Under the pieces are notes generated by a model. The model was not told the origin of the DNA. It ran no database searches and was given only the letters and a program-made list of their open reading frames with translations. This document shows positions 25,954 to 36,592 of a stretch of 64,000 bases of DNA, one piece after another. The position numbers were made by a program, and so were the translations under genes. Each line of letters starts with the position of its first letter. The first letter of the stretch is position 1. Origin of the DNA: Pseudoxanthomonas sp. GM95 (GTDB lineage Bacteria > Pseudomonadota > Gammaproteobacteria > Xanthomonadales > Xanthomonadaceae); the NCBI RefSeq assembly GCF_900109775.1, contig NZ_FOAX01000003.1:310001-374000 (forward strand). Direction: 5' to 3'.

Positions 25954-27258
25954 ATGGTGATCGATCGACTGCTACAGGAACGCCAGGCCGCTGGCATGCC
26001 CATCCGTGTCGGGCTGTATGGCGCCGGCTTCATGGCCAAGGGCATCGTCAACCAGATCGTGCACTCGGTGCCCGGCATGGTGTTGTCGGTGATCTGCAAC
26101 CGCAACGTGGACAAGGCGCTGGCGGCGTTCGCGCTGGCCGGCGTGCAGGCCAAGGTGGTCGATACCGGCCGTGCCCTGGCCGATGCGATCACCAGCGGCA
26201 CCGCCGTGGTCACCGATGATCCGGCGCTGCTGTACGAATGCGACCTGCTCGACTGCCTGGTCGATGCCACCGGCGCGGTCGAATACGGCGCGCACATCAG
26301 CCTGGCCGCGATCGCGCACGGCCGCGATGTGGTGACGATGAACGCCGAGCTGGACGGCACCGTCGGCCCGCTGCTGAAGAAGAAGGCCGACGCGGCCGGC
26401 GTCATCTTCACCGCCTGCGATGGCGACCAGCCCGGCGTGCAGATGAACCTGTTCCGCTTCGTCAAATCGATCGGGCTGACACCGCTGATGTGCGGCAACA
26501 TCAAGGGCCTGCAGGATCCGTATCGCACGCCGACCACGCAGGCCGGGTTCGCGGCGAAGTGGGGCCAGGATCCGTACATGGTCACCAGCTTCGCCGACGG
26601 CACCAAGATCAGTTTCGAGCAGGCCATCGTCGCCAACGGCACCGGCATGTCGATCCTGCAGCGTGGCATGACCGGCTACGATCATCGCGGCCATGTCGAT
26701 GAACTAACCAAGACCTACGACATCGATGCGCTCAAGGCCGTCGGCGGCGCGGTGGATTACGTGGTCGGCTCGCAACCCGGTCCGGGTGTGTACGTGCTGG
26801 CCACGCATGACGACCCCAAGCAGCAGCACTACCTCAACCTCTACAAGCTGGGCGAAGGTCCGCTGTACAGCTTTTACACGCCGTATCACCTGTGCCACTT
26901 CGAAGTGCCGCTGTCGGTGGCGCGCGTCGTGCTGCTGCGTGACGCGGTGCTTCAGCCGCTGGGCGCACCGCTGGTGGAAGTGGTTGCCACGGCCAAGCGC
27001 GACCTGGCCGCCGGCGAGACCGTCGATGCGCTCGGCGGCTATCTCACCTATGGCCAGTGCGAGCGCGCCGACGTCACCGCGCGCGACGGCCTGCTGCCGA
27101 TGGGCGTGGCCGAAGGCTGCGTGCTCAAGCACGACATCGCCAAGGACCAGGTGCTGACCTATGCCGATGTGGAACTGCCGCACGGCCGCCTGATCGACCG
27201 GCTGCGGGTGGAACAGGCGGCGCTGTTCGCCAACGCGGGCGAGGCACTTACGGCTTAA
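25954..27258 (+). CDS. NAD(P)-binding oxidoreductase with C-terminal SAF domain, 434 aa
   Basis: Homoserine-dehydrogenase-like Rossmann protein: VGLYGAGFMAKGIVNQIV near residues 17-35, LLDCLVDATGAVEYGAH and DGDQPGVQ. The C-terminal third (from about 340) is a SAF-type domain (DLAAGETVDALGGYLTYG, GVAEGCVLKHDIAKDQVL) as in some sialic-acid and sugar enzymes. Members of this family often accompany RfbF and RmlC-like genes in uncharacterised sugar clusters. It starts 20 bp after the epimerase gene and ends by sharing a TTAA tetranucleotide with the convergent LysR gene. Its reaction is unknown; oxidoreduction of a sugar intermediate is the likely role. Confidence 0.85.
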   Translation: MVIDRLLQERQAAGMPIRVGLYGAGFMAKGIVNQIVHSVPGMVLSVICNRNVDKALAAFALAGVQAKVVDTGRALADAITSGTAVVTDDPALLYECDLLDCLVDATGAVEYGAHISLAAIAHGRDVVTMNAELDGTVGPLLKKKADAAGVIFTACDGDQPGVQMNLFRFVKSIGLTPLMCGNIKGLQDPYRTPTTQAGFAAKWGQDPYMVTSFADGTKISFEQAIVANGTGMSILQRGMTGYDHRGHVDELTKTYDIDALKAVGGAVDYVVGSQPGPGVYVLATHDDPKQQHYLNLYKLGEGPLYSFYTPYHLCHFEVPLSVARVVLLRDAVLQPLGAPLVEVVATAKRDLAAGETVDALGGYLTYGQCERADVTARDGLLPMGVAEGCVLKHDIAKDQVLTYADVELPHGRLIDRLRVEQAALFANAGEALTA

Positions 27259-28202
27259 GCAGCCACCGGCTCCGCGCCAGGCACCGGCGCGGCGGCGGCG
27301 AAGAATTCCCACAGCGCCTCTGCCGTCCTGGGCAGGCGCGCAACGGGACGGAACAGGCGGATCTCGATCGGGATCCGCAGCGTCGGCGCCTCTGGCGCCG
27401 CTTCCACCAGGCGGCCATCGGCCAGGTCGCGCGCCGCCAGCGAGCGCGGCAACCACGCCACGCCATCGCCCGCACGCGCCATCGCCAGCAGTGTCGCGGC
27501 CAGGTCCGAGGTGAACACCGGCGTGGCCTTGGCGATCACCGGCGCCAGCGGCGCATGCCCGGACAGGATCCGGCCCAGCCCGGAATCGGCGCTGTAGCCC
27601 AGATACGCCGTCTTTGCGTTGGGCCGTTCACCCAGCGGCCAGCGCGGTCCGCCGTCCTCGCGCGGTGCGCATAGTGGCAACAGCACGTCGCCGCCGACCA
27701 GCACGCTGCGGAACTGTGCCGGGTCCAGCATCAGCCGCATGCGCGGATGGTGGTGGCACAGCAGGAACTGCGAGCCACCCTGCACCATCATCCGCTCGCA
27801 GGCGCGCATGGTGTCCGACACCAGCTTGAACGTCCCCAGTTCGGCCAGCTGCGGATTGCCGCGGATCCATTCCGGGAAGAAGGTGAAGGACAGCGCGTGG
27901 GTCGCGGCAAAGGTCAGTGATGGCGCGCTGCGCCCGGCGACTTCCAGCGTCTCGCTGCGCAGCTGGTGCATCGAGCGCACCAGCGCGGTGGCTTGGGTGC
28001 GGAAGTGCTCGCCGGCCGGGGTCAGCTGCACGCCTTGGCGCGAGCGCTTGAATAGCGGCGTGCCCAGCCACTCCTCCAGCGCGCGGATGCGGCGGCTGAA
28101 CGCCGGTTGGGTCACGTGCCGCAATTCGGCCGCCCGCGAGAAGTTGAGGGTGTCGGCCAGCGCGACGCAGTCTTCGAGCCAGATCAGATCCATGATGCCC
28201 AT
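27255..28202 (-). CDS. LysR family transcriptional regulator, 315 aa
   Basis: N-terminal helix-turn-helix of the LysR type (LNFSRAAELRHVTQPAFSRRIRALEE) followed by an effector-binding domain (from about residue 95). The C-terminus is Ala/Pro-rich. ATG at 28202 or an in-frame ATG at 28193 are both possible. It is divergent from a C4-dicarboxylate carrier and D-tartrate dehydratase operon across 160 bp, the classic arrangement for a LysR activator and its target, so tartrate or a related acid is the probable inducer. The 3' end overlaps the stop codon of the convergent sugar reductase gene. Confidence 0.92.
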   Translation of the reverse strand: MGIMDLIWLEDCVALADTLNFSRAAELRHVTQPAFSRRIRALEEWLGTPLFKRSRQGVQLTPAGEHFRTQATALVRSMHQLRSETLEVAGRSAPSLTFAATHALSFTFFPEWIRGNPQLAELGTFKLVSDTMRACERMMVQGGSQFLLCHHHPRMRLMLDPAQFRSVLVGGDVLLPLCAPREDGGPRWPLGERPNAKTAYLGYSADSGLGRILSGHAPLAPVIAKATPVFTSDLAATLLAMARAGDGVAWLPRSLAARDLADGRLVEAAPEAPTLRIPIEIRLFRPVARLPRTAEALWEFFAAAAPVPGAEPVAA

Positions 28203-28225
28203 TCTGCATCACGTGCCGGTGCATT

Positions 28226-28243
28226 GGCATTGGCTTGCATGCC
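28226..28243. promoter_or_regulatory. Candidate LysR operator for the tartrate operon
   Basis: GGCAT (28226-28230) and ATGCC (28239-28243) form an inverted repeat with an eight-base spacer in the 160-bp divergent gap. TAGGAT (28255-28260) just downstream could be the -10 for dctA. The match is short and by eye. Confidence 0.35.
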
Positions 28244-28362
28244 GAATCCGCTCCTAGGATGAAGCGAGAACCGATGCGATGCCGCGGGGAAGGACGCGCC
28301 ATCGTCACCGGCCATTCACTAATCCTGGCATCACGCCAGCATGTCGACGGGAGCGGACGACC

Positions 28363-29676
28363 ATGCAAGGGCAAGCGAAAACAGGGTTGCTGCGGCAGCT
28401 CTACATCCAGGTGCTGATCGCCATCGTGATCGGCGGCCTGGTCGGGTACTTCTGGCCCGGCGTCGGCACTGCGCTGCAGCCGGTGGCCGAGGGCTTCATC
28501 AAGCTCATCAAGATGATGCTGGCGCCGATCATCTTCGCCACCGTGGTGGTGGGCATCGCCAAGATGGGCAGCATCCGCGACGTCGGCCGAACCGGGGTCA
28601 AGGCACTGATCTATTTCGAGGTGGTGTCCACCGCGGCACTGGCCATTGGCCTGATCGTGGTCAACATCCTGAAGCCCGGCGTGGGCATGAACATCGATGC
28701 GGCCACCATCGATGCCACCGAAGTCAGCCAGTACGTGCAGCGCGCGCACGAAGGCGGCATCGTCGAATTCATCTTGAGCATCATCCCGGCCACGCTGGTC
28801 GATGCTTTCGCCAAGGGCAACATGCTGCAGGTGATCCTGGTGTCGGTGCTGTTCGCCATCGGCCTGCTGCAGCTGGGTGAGCGCGCCAAGCCGCTGGTGG
28901 AGATCATCGATACCGGCCTGCAGGGCCTGTTCCGCATGATCAACATGATCATGCGCCTGGCCCCGATCGGCGCCGGCGCGGGCGTGGCCTACACGATCGG
29001 CAAGTACGGCATCGGCACGCTGGCTTCGCTGGGCCAGCTGATGCTGGGCGTGTACATCACCTCGATCGTGTTCGTGTTCGTGGTGTTGGGCTTGATCGCG
29101 CGCTGGGCCGGCTTTCCGCTGCTGCGGCTACTGCGCTTCATCAAGGACGAAATCTTCGTCACCTTCGGCACCTGCTCTACCGAGGCGGTGCTGCCGCGGA
29201 TGCTGGTCAAGCTGGAACAGGCCGGCGTGCGCAAATCCACCGTCGGCCTGGTGCTGCCCACTGGCTACACCTTCAACGCCGACGGCACCAGCATCTACCT
29301 GTCGATGGCCGCGGTGTTCGTCGCCCAGGCCACCAACACCGACCTGCCGATCTACCAGCAGCTGGTGCTGATGGGCGTGCTGCTGTTGACCTCCAAGGGC
29401 TCGGCCGGCGTGGCCGGTGCCGGCTTCGTCGCACTGGCGGCCACGCTGTCGACGCTGCACACCGTGCCGGTCGCCGGCCTTGTCCTGCTGCTGGGCGTGG
29501 ACCGCTTCATGAACGAGGCGCGCGCGGTGGTGAACCTGATCGGCAATGCCGTGGCCACGATCGCGGTGGCCAAGTGGGATGGCGCCTTCGACCCGGCCAA
29601 GGCACGCGACCTCATGCGCCGCCAGGACGCCGGCGAAGCCATGCCCGTGGCCATCGCCGAATCCACCGATCACTGA
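28363..29676 (+). CDS. dctA: C4-dicarboxylate:cation symporter, DctA type, 437 aa
   Basis: Inner-membrane carrier of the DAACS family importing C4-dicarboxylates with protons or sodium. Family features: FIKLIKMMLAPIIFATVVVGI, the serine-containing hairpin region around FGTCSTEAVLPRM (DctA-type, not the SSS of GltP), GYTFNADGTSIYLSMA, and LLTSKGSAGVAGAGF. Length is normal for DctA (about 430-445 aa). The ATG at 28363 has GGGAG about ten bases upstream. The next gene encodes D-tartrate dehydratase, so the physiological substrate may include tartrate as well as succinate, malate or fumarate. Confidence 0.9.
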   Translation: MQGQAKTGLLRQLYIQVLIAIVIGGLVGYFWPGVGTALQPVAEGFIKLIKMMLAPIIFATVVVGIAKMGSIRDVGRTGVKALIYFEVVSTAALAIGLIVVNILKPGVGMNIDAATIDATEVSQYVQRAHEGGIVEFILSIIPATLVDAFAKGNMLQVILVSVLFAIGLLQLGERAKPLVEIIDTGLQGLFRMINMIMRLAPIGAGAGVAYTIGKYGIGTLASLGQLMLGVYITSIVFVFVVLGLIARWAGFPLLRLLRFIKDEIFVTFGTCSTEAVLPRMLVKLEQAGVRKSTVGLVLPTGYTFNADGTSIYLSMAAVFVAQATNTDLPIYQQLVLMGVLLLTSKGSAGVAGAGFVALAATLSTLHTVPVAGLVLLLGVDRFMNEARAVVNLIGNAVATIAVAKWDGAFDPAKARDLMRRQDAGEAMPVAIAESTDH

Positions 29677-29737
29677 CTTCCAACGCTGCGCCCCGCGCGG
29701 CCTGTTCTTCGCACTTTTTCATTCCAGGAGCCTGCAC

Positions 29738-30901
29738 ATGCGCATTCTCGATGTTGTCGAAATCACCCAGCCCATCGCCTCGCCGATCCGCAACGCGTAC
29801 ATCGATTTTTCCAAGATGACCGCCAGCCTGGTCGCGGTGGTCACCGACCAGGTCCGCGATGGCCGCCGCGTGGTCGGCTACGGCTTCAACTCCAACGGCC
29901 GCTACGGCCAGGGCGGCCTGATCCGCGAGCGCTTCCGCGACCGCCTGCTGCAGGCCGAGCCCGACTCGCTGCTCAACGATGCCGACGACAACCTCGATCC
30001 GGGCAAGGCCTGGGCGGCGATGATGTCCAACGAAAAGCCCGGCGGCCACGGCGAGCGTTCGGTCGCGGTCGGCACGCTGGACATGGCGATCTGGGATGCC
30101 ACGGCGAAGATCGCGGGCATGCCGCTGTTCCGCTACCTGGCGCAGATGAAGGGCCGCGAGGCCAATCCGCGCGTGTTCGTCTACGCCGCCGGCGGTTACT
30201 ACTACCCCGGAAAGGACAACAGCGCGCTGCGCAAGGAAATGCGCGGCTACCTGGACCGCGGCTACAACGTGGTCAAGATGAAGATCGGCGGTGCGTCCAT
30301 CGACGAAGACCGCGGCCGTATCGAATCGGTGCTGGAAGAAATCGGCAGCGAAGCGCGGCTGGCGGTCGACGCCAACGGTCGCTTCGACCTGGAGACCGGC
30401 ATCGCCTACGCCAAGATGCTGCGCGACTATCCGCTGTTCTGGTACGAGGAAGTCGGCGACCCGCTCGACTACGCGCTGCAGGCCTCACTGAGCGAGTTCT
30501 ATCCCGGCCCAATGGCCACCGGCGAGAACCTGTTCTCGCACCAGGACGCGCGCAACCTGCTGCGCTACGGCGGCATGCGCCCGGACCGCGATTACCTGCA
30601 GTTCGACTGCGCGCTGTCCTACGGCCTTGTCGAATACCTGCGCACGCTGGAGGTGCTGGAACAATTCGGCTGGTCGCCGTCGCGCTGCATCCCGCACGGC
30701 GGCCACCAGATGTCGCTCAACATCGCCGCCGGCCTGGGGCTGGGTGGCAACGAGAGCTATCCGGACCTGTTCCAGCCTTACGGCGGCTTCCCCGACACGG
30801 TGAAGGTGCAGGACGGCCACATCGTCATGCCCGAGCTGCCGGGCATCGGCTTCGAAGGCAAGTCCGACCTGATCAAGGTCATGCGCGAACTGGCCGAGTA
30901 A
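29738..30901 (+). CDS. tarD: D(-)-tartrate dehydratase (enolase superfamily), 387 aa
   Basis: Enolase-superfamily enzyme that dehydrates D-tartrate to oxaloacetate. It follows the pattern of characterised Bradyrhizobium D-tartrate dehydratase very closely: SPIRNAYIDFSKMTASLV, NSNGRYGQGG, and YAAGGYYYPGK. The K-x-K pair is K180/K182 in VVKMKIGG. Metal ligands are D211 (DANGRF), E237 or E238 (WYEEVGDP) and E263 (TGENLFSH), and H320 lies in PHGGHQMS. AGGAG sits seven bases before the ATG at 29738. Downstream of dctA by 61 bp, it completes an uptake-plus-catabolism cassette under the divergent LysR. Identification is by recalled motif similarity, not a database search. Confidence 0.9.
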   Translation: MRILDVVEITQPIASPIRNAYIDFSKMTASLVAVVTDQVRDGRRVVGYGFNSNGRYGQGGLIRERFRDRLLQAEPDSLLNDADDNLDPGKAWAAMMSNEKPGGHGERSVAVGTLDMAIWDATAKIAGMPLFRYLAQMKGREANPRVFVYAAGGYYYPGKDNSALRKEMRGYLDRGYNVVKMKIGGASIDEDRGRIESVLEEIGSEARLAVDANGRFDLETGIAYAKMLRDYPLFWYEEVGDPLDYALQASLSEFYPGPMATGENLFSHQDARNLLRYGGMRPDRDYLQFDCALSYGLVEYLRTLEVLEQFGWSPSRCIPHGGHQMSLNIAAGLGLGGNESYPDLFQPYGGFPDTVKVQDGHIVMPELPGIGFEGKSDLIKVMRELAE

Positions 30902-30924
30902 GCCGGTCGCGCTGGCGAAACGGC

Positions 30925-30950
30925 GGCGCCGCTTGATGCGGCGCCGTTTT
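30925..30950. terminator. Intrinsic terminator between tartrate dehydratase and the Usp gene
   Basis: GGCGCCGC (30925-30932), loop TTGAT, GCGGCGCC (30938-30945), then GTTTT on the plus strand. It lies in the 52-bp gap between convergent stop codons and can serve the dctA-tarD transcript; on the minus strand AAA precedes the stem and no strong T run follows. Confidence 0.75.
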
Positions 30951-30953
30951 CGT

Positions 30954-31400
30954 TCAGCGCACCACCAGCACCGGCACCGGGCTGCGGGTGACGACCTCGG
31001 CGCTCTGGCTGCCCAGCAGCACGCGGGTCAGCCCGCGACGGCCGTGCGAGGTCATCACCACCAGATCGTTATGGCGGGCCTCGATGGTCTGCAGGATGCC
31101 GTCGGCGGCGAACTGGTCCAGCACATGGACCGGTTCGGCTTCGACCTCCATTTCCGCAGCGCGATCCAGCGCCGGCTGCAGGATCGCGTTGGCGGCCTGC
31201 TCGCGCTCGGCGCGGTATTCGGGGCCGGATTCGTAACCGACGCTCCACCCCTGCGCATCGGCGATGCCGCCGGCCCAGGGTTCGGACACGGTGACCAGAT
31301 CCACCTTGGCGTCCAGGTGCGCGGCCAGCGACAGGCCATGTTCCAGCCCGCGCAGGGAAAGCTCAGAACCATCGATGGCAATCAGGATGCGGCGGTACAT
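30954..31400 (-). CDS. Universal stress protein, UspA family, 148 aa
   Basis: Single Usp domain: start MYRRILIAIDGSELS, and the ATP-binding loop of UspFG/MJ0577 type GRRGLTRVLLGSQSAEVV followed by SPVPVLVVR, so it probably binds ATP. The ATG at 31400 is chosen because it begins the conserved core; an in-frame start at 31430 adds ten unconserved residues. It stands alone, convergent with the tartrate operon and followed upstream by a repeat-rich gap. The stress or signal it answers is unknown. Confidence 0.9.
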   Translation of the reverse strand: MYRRILIAIDGSELSLRGLEHGLSLAAHLDAKVDLVTVSEPWAGGIADAQGWSVGYESGPEYRAEREQAANAILQPALDRAAEMEVEAEPVHVLDQFAADGILQTIEARHNDLVVMTSHGRRGLTRVLLGSQSAEVVTRSPVPVLVVR

Positions 31401-31517
31401 GGCGTGCTCCGGCAACGGGGATGCCGCCATTGGACGCCTGCCAAGCTGAGCGCGCCTTGATCAGGATCAAGTCCGGTACGACGCGTGCCATCACGCCGTC
31501 ATTCGCGTGCGTGAACC

Positions 31518-31612
31518 GTCATTCCCGCGCACGCGGGAACCCAGCGCCTTGCTCCGCGCATGCATGGAAAATCCTGCGGAAGCCTCTGGATCCCCGCCTA
31601 CGCGGGGATGAC
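31518..31612. repeat. Dispersed GTCATTCCCGCG...CGCGGGGATGAC repeat
   Basis: Begins GTCATTCCCGCGCACGCGGG and ends CCCCGCCTACGCGGGGATGAC, with internal hairpins CCCGCG..CGCGGG and CCCCGC..GCGGGG and inverted GTCAT/ATGAC termini. Elements with these ends are common intergenic repeats in proteobacteria. It lies between the Usp gene and the REP element in the 393-bp gap upstream of uvrD's 3' end. Confidence 0.8.
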
Positions 31613-31694
31613 GGACTTGGTGCCTTGGTGAGAGCTGCCTGGCGCTTTCACCAGCGCGCATCTGCAAGCTCTGCGGATGCTGGGCTTGATGGCT

Positions 31695-31766
31695 TTGTGG
31701 GAGCCGCTTCAGCGGCGATGAGGCTTTACCGGGAAAGCGCCATCGCTGCTGAAGCAGCTCCCACAA
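31695..31766. repeat. REP-type palindromic element
   Basis: Arms TTGTGGGAGCCGCTTCAGCG (start of the left arm, 31695-31720) and the matching right arm ending GAAGCAGCTCCCACAA (31741-31766), 26 bp each with two mismatched pairs. The element sits 27 bp past the uvrD stop codon. A related element is at 43791-43859. Confidence 0.85.
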
Positions 31767-31793
31767 GATGTTGCTGACACTCTATTGCCCGGC

Positions 31794-34004
<2,211 letters not shown>

Positions 34005-34013
34005 TGCCTGCCC

Positions 34014-34038
34014 ATTCTACCGGGCCGGCTTGGCCCGG
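34014..34038 (-). promoter_or_regulatory. uvrD promoter -10 and preceding hairpin
   Basis: TAGAAT at 34019-34014 (minus) is a near-consensus -10 nine bases from the uvrD start codon. Immediately before it, CCGGGCC (34020-34026) and GGCCCGG (34032-34038) form a 7-bp hairpin after the halogenase 1 stop codon, which may separate the two transcripts. Confidence 0.45.
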
Positions 34039-34052
34039 CCCCGGTTTTCGAT

Positions 34053-35561
34053 TCAGGCCGCGACCGGACGCGCCTGCGGGCAGTAGGTCTTGAGGTAATC
34101 GGCGTGCAGGGGGAGCTTGGCCACGGTCTGCTCGACATGGCCGTGGATGCCGCCGAGGAAGCGCGACAGCTCCGGGTCTTCCATCAGGTCGGCGACCGGG
34201 TGGTGCTGCTGCGGGGTAATGCCCTGGCCCAGCATCACCTGGATCCAGGAGTTCTCGGCGAACAGCTCGTTGGGCACGCGGAACACGCGCCCGGTCTGGC
34301 GGAACAGCTCGATCCGGTGGCGCAGCGTGGCCGGGATCTCCATCTCCGCGCAGGCGCGCCAGAACGGCGTGTCGCGGCGATTGGTCACGTAGTAATGCAG
34401 GATCACGAAATCACGGATGTGGGTCATCTCGGTTTCGGTCTGGGCGTTGTACTCGTCGATGTCCACCTGCCGGATCACGTGCGGGAAGGACTGCAGCAGC
34501 CGGGTCAGGTTGCGCGAGACCAGGTGGATGTTGGTCGACTCCAGCGGCTCCAGGAACCCGCTGGCCAGGCCCAGCGCCACGCAGTTACGCTTCCAGGTGA
34601 CCTTGCGCTGGCCTGGGGTGAAACGCAGCAGGCGCGGCTCGAACAGCGGCGGCGCCTCCAGGCCGCCGACCAGTGCCTCGCGCGCGGCCTCGCGCTCCAT
34701 GAAGCGGCTGGAATAGACAATGCCGTTGCCCACGCGGTGCTGCAGCGGGATGCGCCACTGCCAGCCGGCGGTGCCGGCCATCGAACGCGTATAGGGAATG
34801 GCCGGCTTCACCGACTCGGTCTGCACCGCCAGCGCGCTGTCGGCGAACAGCCAGTGCGACCAGTCCTCGAATTCCACGCCCAGCGTCTGCCCGAGCAGCA
34901 GCGAGCGGAAGCCGGTGCAGTCGATGAACAGATCGCCTTCCACGCGCGTGCCGTCTTCCATCACCAGCGCGGCGATATCGCCATCGGCGCTGGTGTCGAC
35001 GCTGGCGATCTTGCCTTCCACACGCTTGGTGCCGAAGCCTTCGCTGAAGCGGCGCAGGAACTTGGCGTACAGGCCGGCGTCCAGATGGAAGGCGTAGTTC
35101 ATGCCGCCGCGCGGCAGGTGGGCGAACCTGTTTTCCTCGGCCGCGCGCAGCTCCAGGCAATAGTCGCCGTAGTCGCGCGCCAGGCCGCGGGCGCGGCCCT
35201 TCAACCAGAAGTGCTGGAAGCCGGCGGTCCAGTGATCCTTGCCGGTGGTGCCGAAGGAATGGATGTAGTCCTGGCCGACGTCGCGCCAGCCTTCGAACTT
35301 GATCCCGAGCTTGATCGTGGCGCCAGTGGCGGCCATGAATTCCTGTTCGTTGATGTCCAGCAGGCGGTGGAAGGTGATCATCGTCGGGATCGTGGCTTCG
35401 CCCACGCCGACGGTGCCGATCTCCTCCGATTCGACCAGGGTGATGTCCAGCACCTTGCCCAGCGTGCGCGACAACGCGGCGGCCGCCATCCAGCCGGCGG
35501 TGCCGCCCCCGGCGATCACCACGCGGCGTACGGGCTTGGAAACGGAAGCGGTGTCGTCCAT
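34053..35561 (-). CDS. Flavin-dependent (tryptophan/indole-type) halogenase 1, 502 aa
   Basis: FADH2-dependent halogenase family member. The FAD motif is VVIAGGGTAGWMAAAAL, the catalytic lysine K84 is in ATIKLGIKFEGW, and the diagnostic W-x-W-x-I-P is intact in GWQWRIPLQHR. Family blocks GEATIPT, FVDC-type DLFIDCTGFRS and GLASGFLEPLEST are all present. Length is normal (about 500-530 aa). The ATG at 35561 follows AAGGAG at seven-base spacing. Last gene of an operon with TonB receptor, a second halogenase, SapC and cupin_8. Related enzymes from Xanthomonas and Caulobacterales clusters act on free indoles and favour bromide in vitro; the natural substrate is unknown. Confidence 0.93.
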   Translation of the reverse strand: MDDTASVSKPVRRVVIAGGGTAGWMAAAALSRTLGKVLDITLVESEEIGTVGVGEATIPTMITFHRLLDINEQEFMAATGATIKLGIKFEGWRDVGQDYIHSFGTTGKDHWTAGFQHFWLKGRARGLARDYGDYCLELRAAEENRFAHLPRGGMNYAFHLDAGLYAKFLRRFSEGFGTKRVEGKIASVDTSADGDIAALVMEDGTRVEGDLFIDCTGFRSLLLGQTLGVEFEDWSHWLFADSALAVQTESVKPAIPYTRSMAGTAGWQWRIPLQHRVGNGIVYSSRFMEREAAREALVGGLEAPPLFEPRLLRFTPGQRKVTWKRNCVALGLASGFLEPLESTNIHLVSRNLTRLLQSFPHVIRQVDIDEYNAQTETEMTHIRDFVILHYYVTNRRDTPFWRACAEMEIPATLRHRIELFRQTGRVFRVPNELFAENSWIQVMLGQGITPQQHHPVADLMEDPELSRFLGGIHGHVEQTVAKLPLHADYLKTYCPQARPVAA

Positions 35562-35572
35562 CGCGAAACTCC

Positions 35573-36592
35573 TTAGCGGTTCAAGCGCTGCAGCAGGCGG
35601 CCGCGCAAGGCACGGGCGCGCGGCTCGTCCATCGGCGCCAGCACGCCGCGCGCGCTTTCGGGGATGTGGGCATCGGTGGCCTCGCCCGGCTCGAAGACGT
35701 AATGGTGGAACACGTCCTGCCAGATGCGGCGCTGTTCCGGCGGCAGGTCGCGCACGGTCATCATCGCCAGCATGAGCGCGTTCATCGGCGTGTCCATGTA
35801 GGCCGGCGTGGCGCGCCACCAGTAATTGACCAGCACGTTGAAGGCTTCCAGCGCTTCGATGTGGTGCCACCACATGCTGGGGATCATCAGCGCATCGCCG
35901 GGCGCCAGTTCGGCCACCTGCGCATGCGCCAGCGCCTCGGCGAAGCGTGGGAACCGCTCCAGGTCCGGCGCGTGGAAATCCACCAGGCTGATCGCCTGAC
36001 CGGCCGGGGTGAGATCGAGCGGGCCGATGTAGAGGTTGGGCAGCTGGTCCGGCGGGAACAGGGTGAAGCGCCGGCGTCCGGCGACCACGCAGGCCAGGTT
36101 GTCCGGCAGATCCTGGTGCGCGGCGATGCGGGTGCGGTTGCCGACCCAGATGCTGGCCAGCACCTGCGGCTGGCCGTCCAGGTTGAGCGGATTCTCGTCG
36201 CGGAAGCCCGGCAGGTAGGTATCGAGCGTGGTCGAGCCCATGTAGATCGCCGGCGGCGCGGGGTCATCGAGGCGGCGCTGCAGCGTGTCGAGCACGGCGC
36301 TGAACTTCACTTTCTCCGGGCGGAAATTGAAGCCGTTGAAGGCGTCGTTGTAGAACAGCCGCCCGCCCGTCTCCGGCGGCCCGGCGTGCGCCACCACTTC
36401 GGCGCCGCGATCGAAGCGGCGCAGGTAGTCGATCGCCGCCGGTGGCGATTGCGCGCCGGCCTGGGCCATCGGCCACTCGGCGACCAGGCCGCGCAACACC
36501 AGCGGCCGCGTGCTGTGCAGCACCTCGTCCGGTAGCGCGCGCGGGTCCAGCCCGTGGCGCTCGGCGATGGGCTCAGGCGTCGGCAGCGACAT
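35573..36592 (-). CDS. Cupin-like (cupin_8/JmjC) protein, 339 aa
   Basis: JmjC/cupin_8-fold protein of the kind found with SapC and tryptophan halogenases next to TonB receptors. Visible: RPLVLRGLVAEWP near the N-terminus; the metal-site region SIWVGNRTRIAAHQDLPDNL with H and D of the HxD motif (H in AAHQD); RRRFTLFPPDQLPNLY; and GDALMIPSMWWHHIEAL supplying the distal histidine. An iron- and 2-oxoglutarate-dependent oxygenase activity is possible but unproven. The ATG at 36592 overlaps sapC by 20 bp; a GTG at 36601 is an alternative. The halogenase 1 gene starts 11 bp after its stop. Confidence 0.88.
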   Translation of the reverse strand: MSLPTPEPIAERHGLDPRALPDEVLHSTRPLVLRGLVAEWPMAQAGAQSPPAAIDYLRRFDRGAEVVAHAGPPETGGRLFYNDAFNGFNFRPEKVKFSAVLDTLQRRLDDPAPPAIYMGSTTLDTYLPGFRDENPLNLDGQPQVLASIWVGNRTRIAAHQDLPDNLACVVAGRRRFTLFPPDQLPNLYIGPLDLTPAGQAISLVDFHAPDLERFPRFAEALAHAQVAELAPGDALMIPSMWWHHIEALEAFNVLVNYWWRATPAYMDTPMNALMLAMMTVRDLPPEQRRIWQDVFHHYVFEPGEATDAHIPESARGVLAPMDEPRARALRGRLLQRLNR

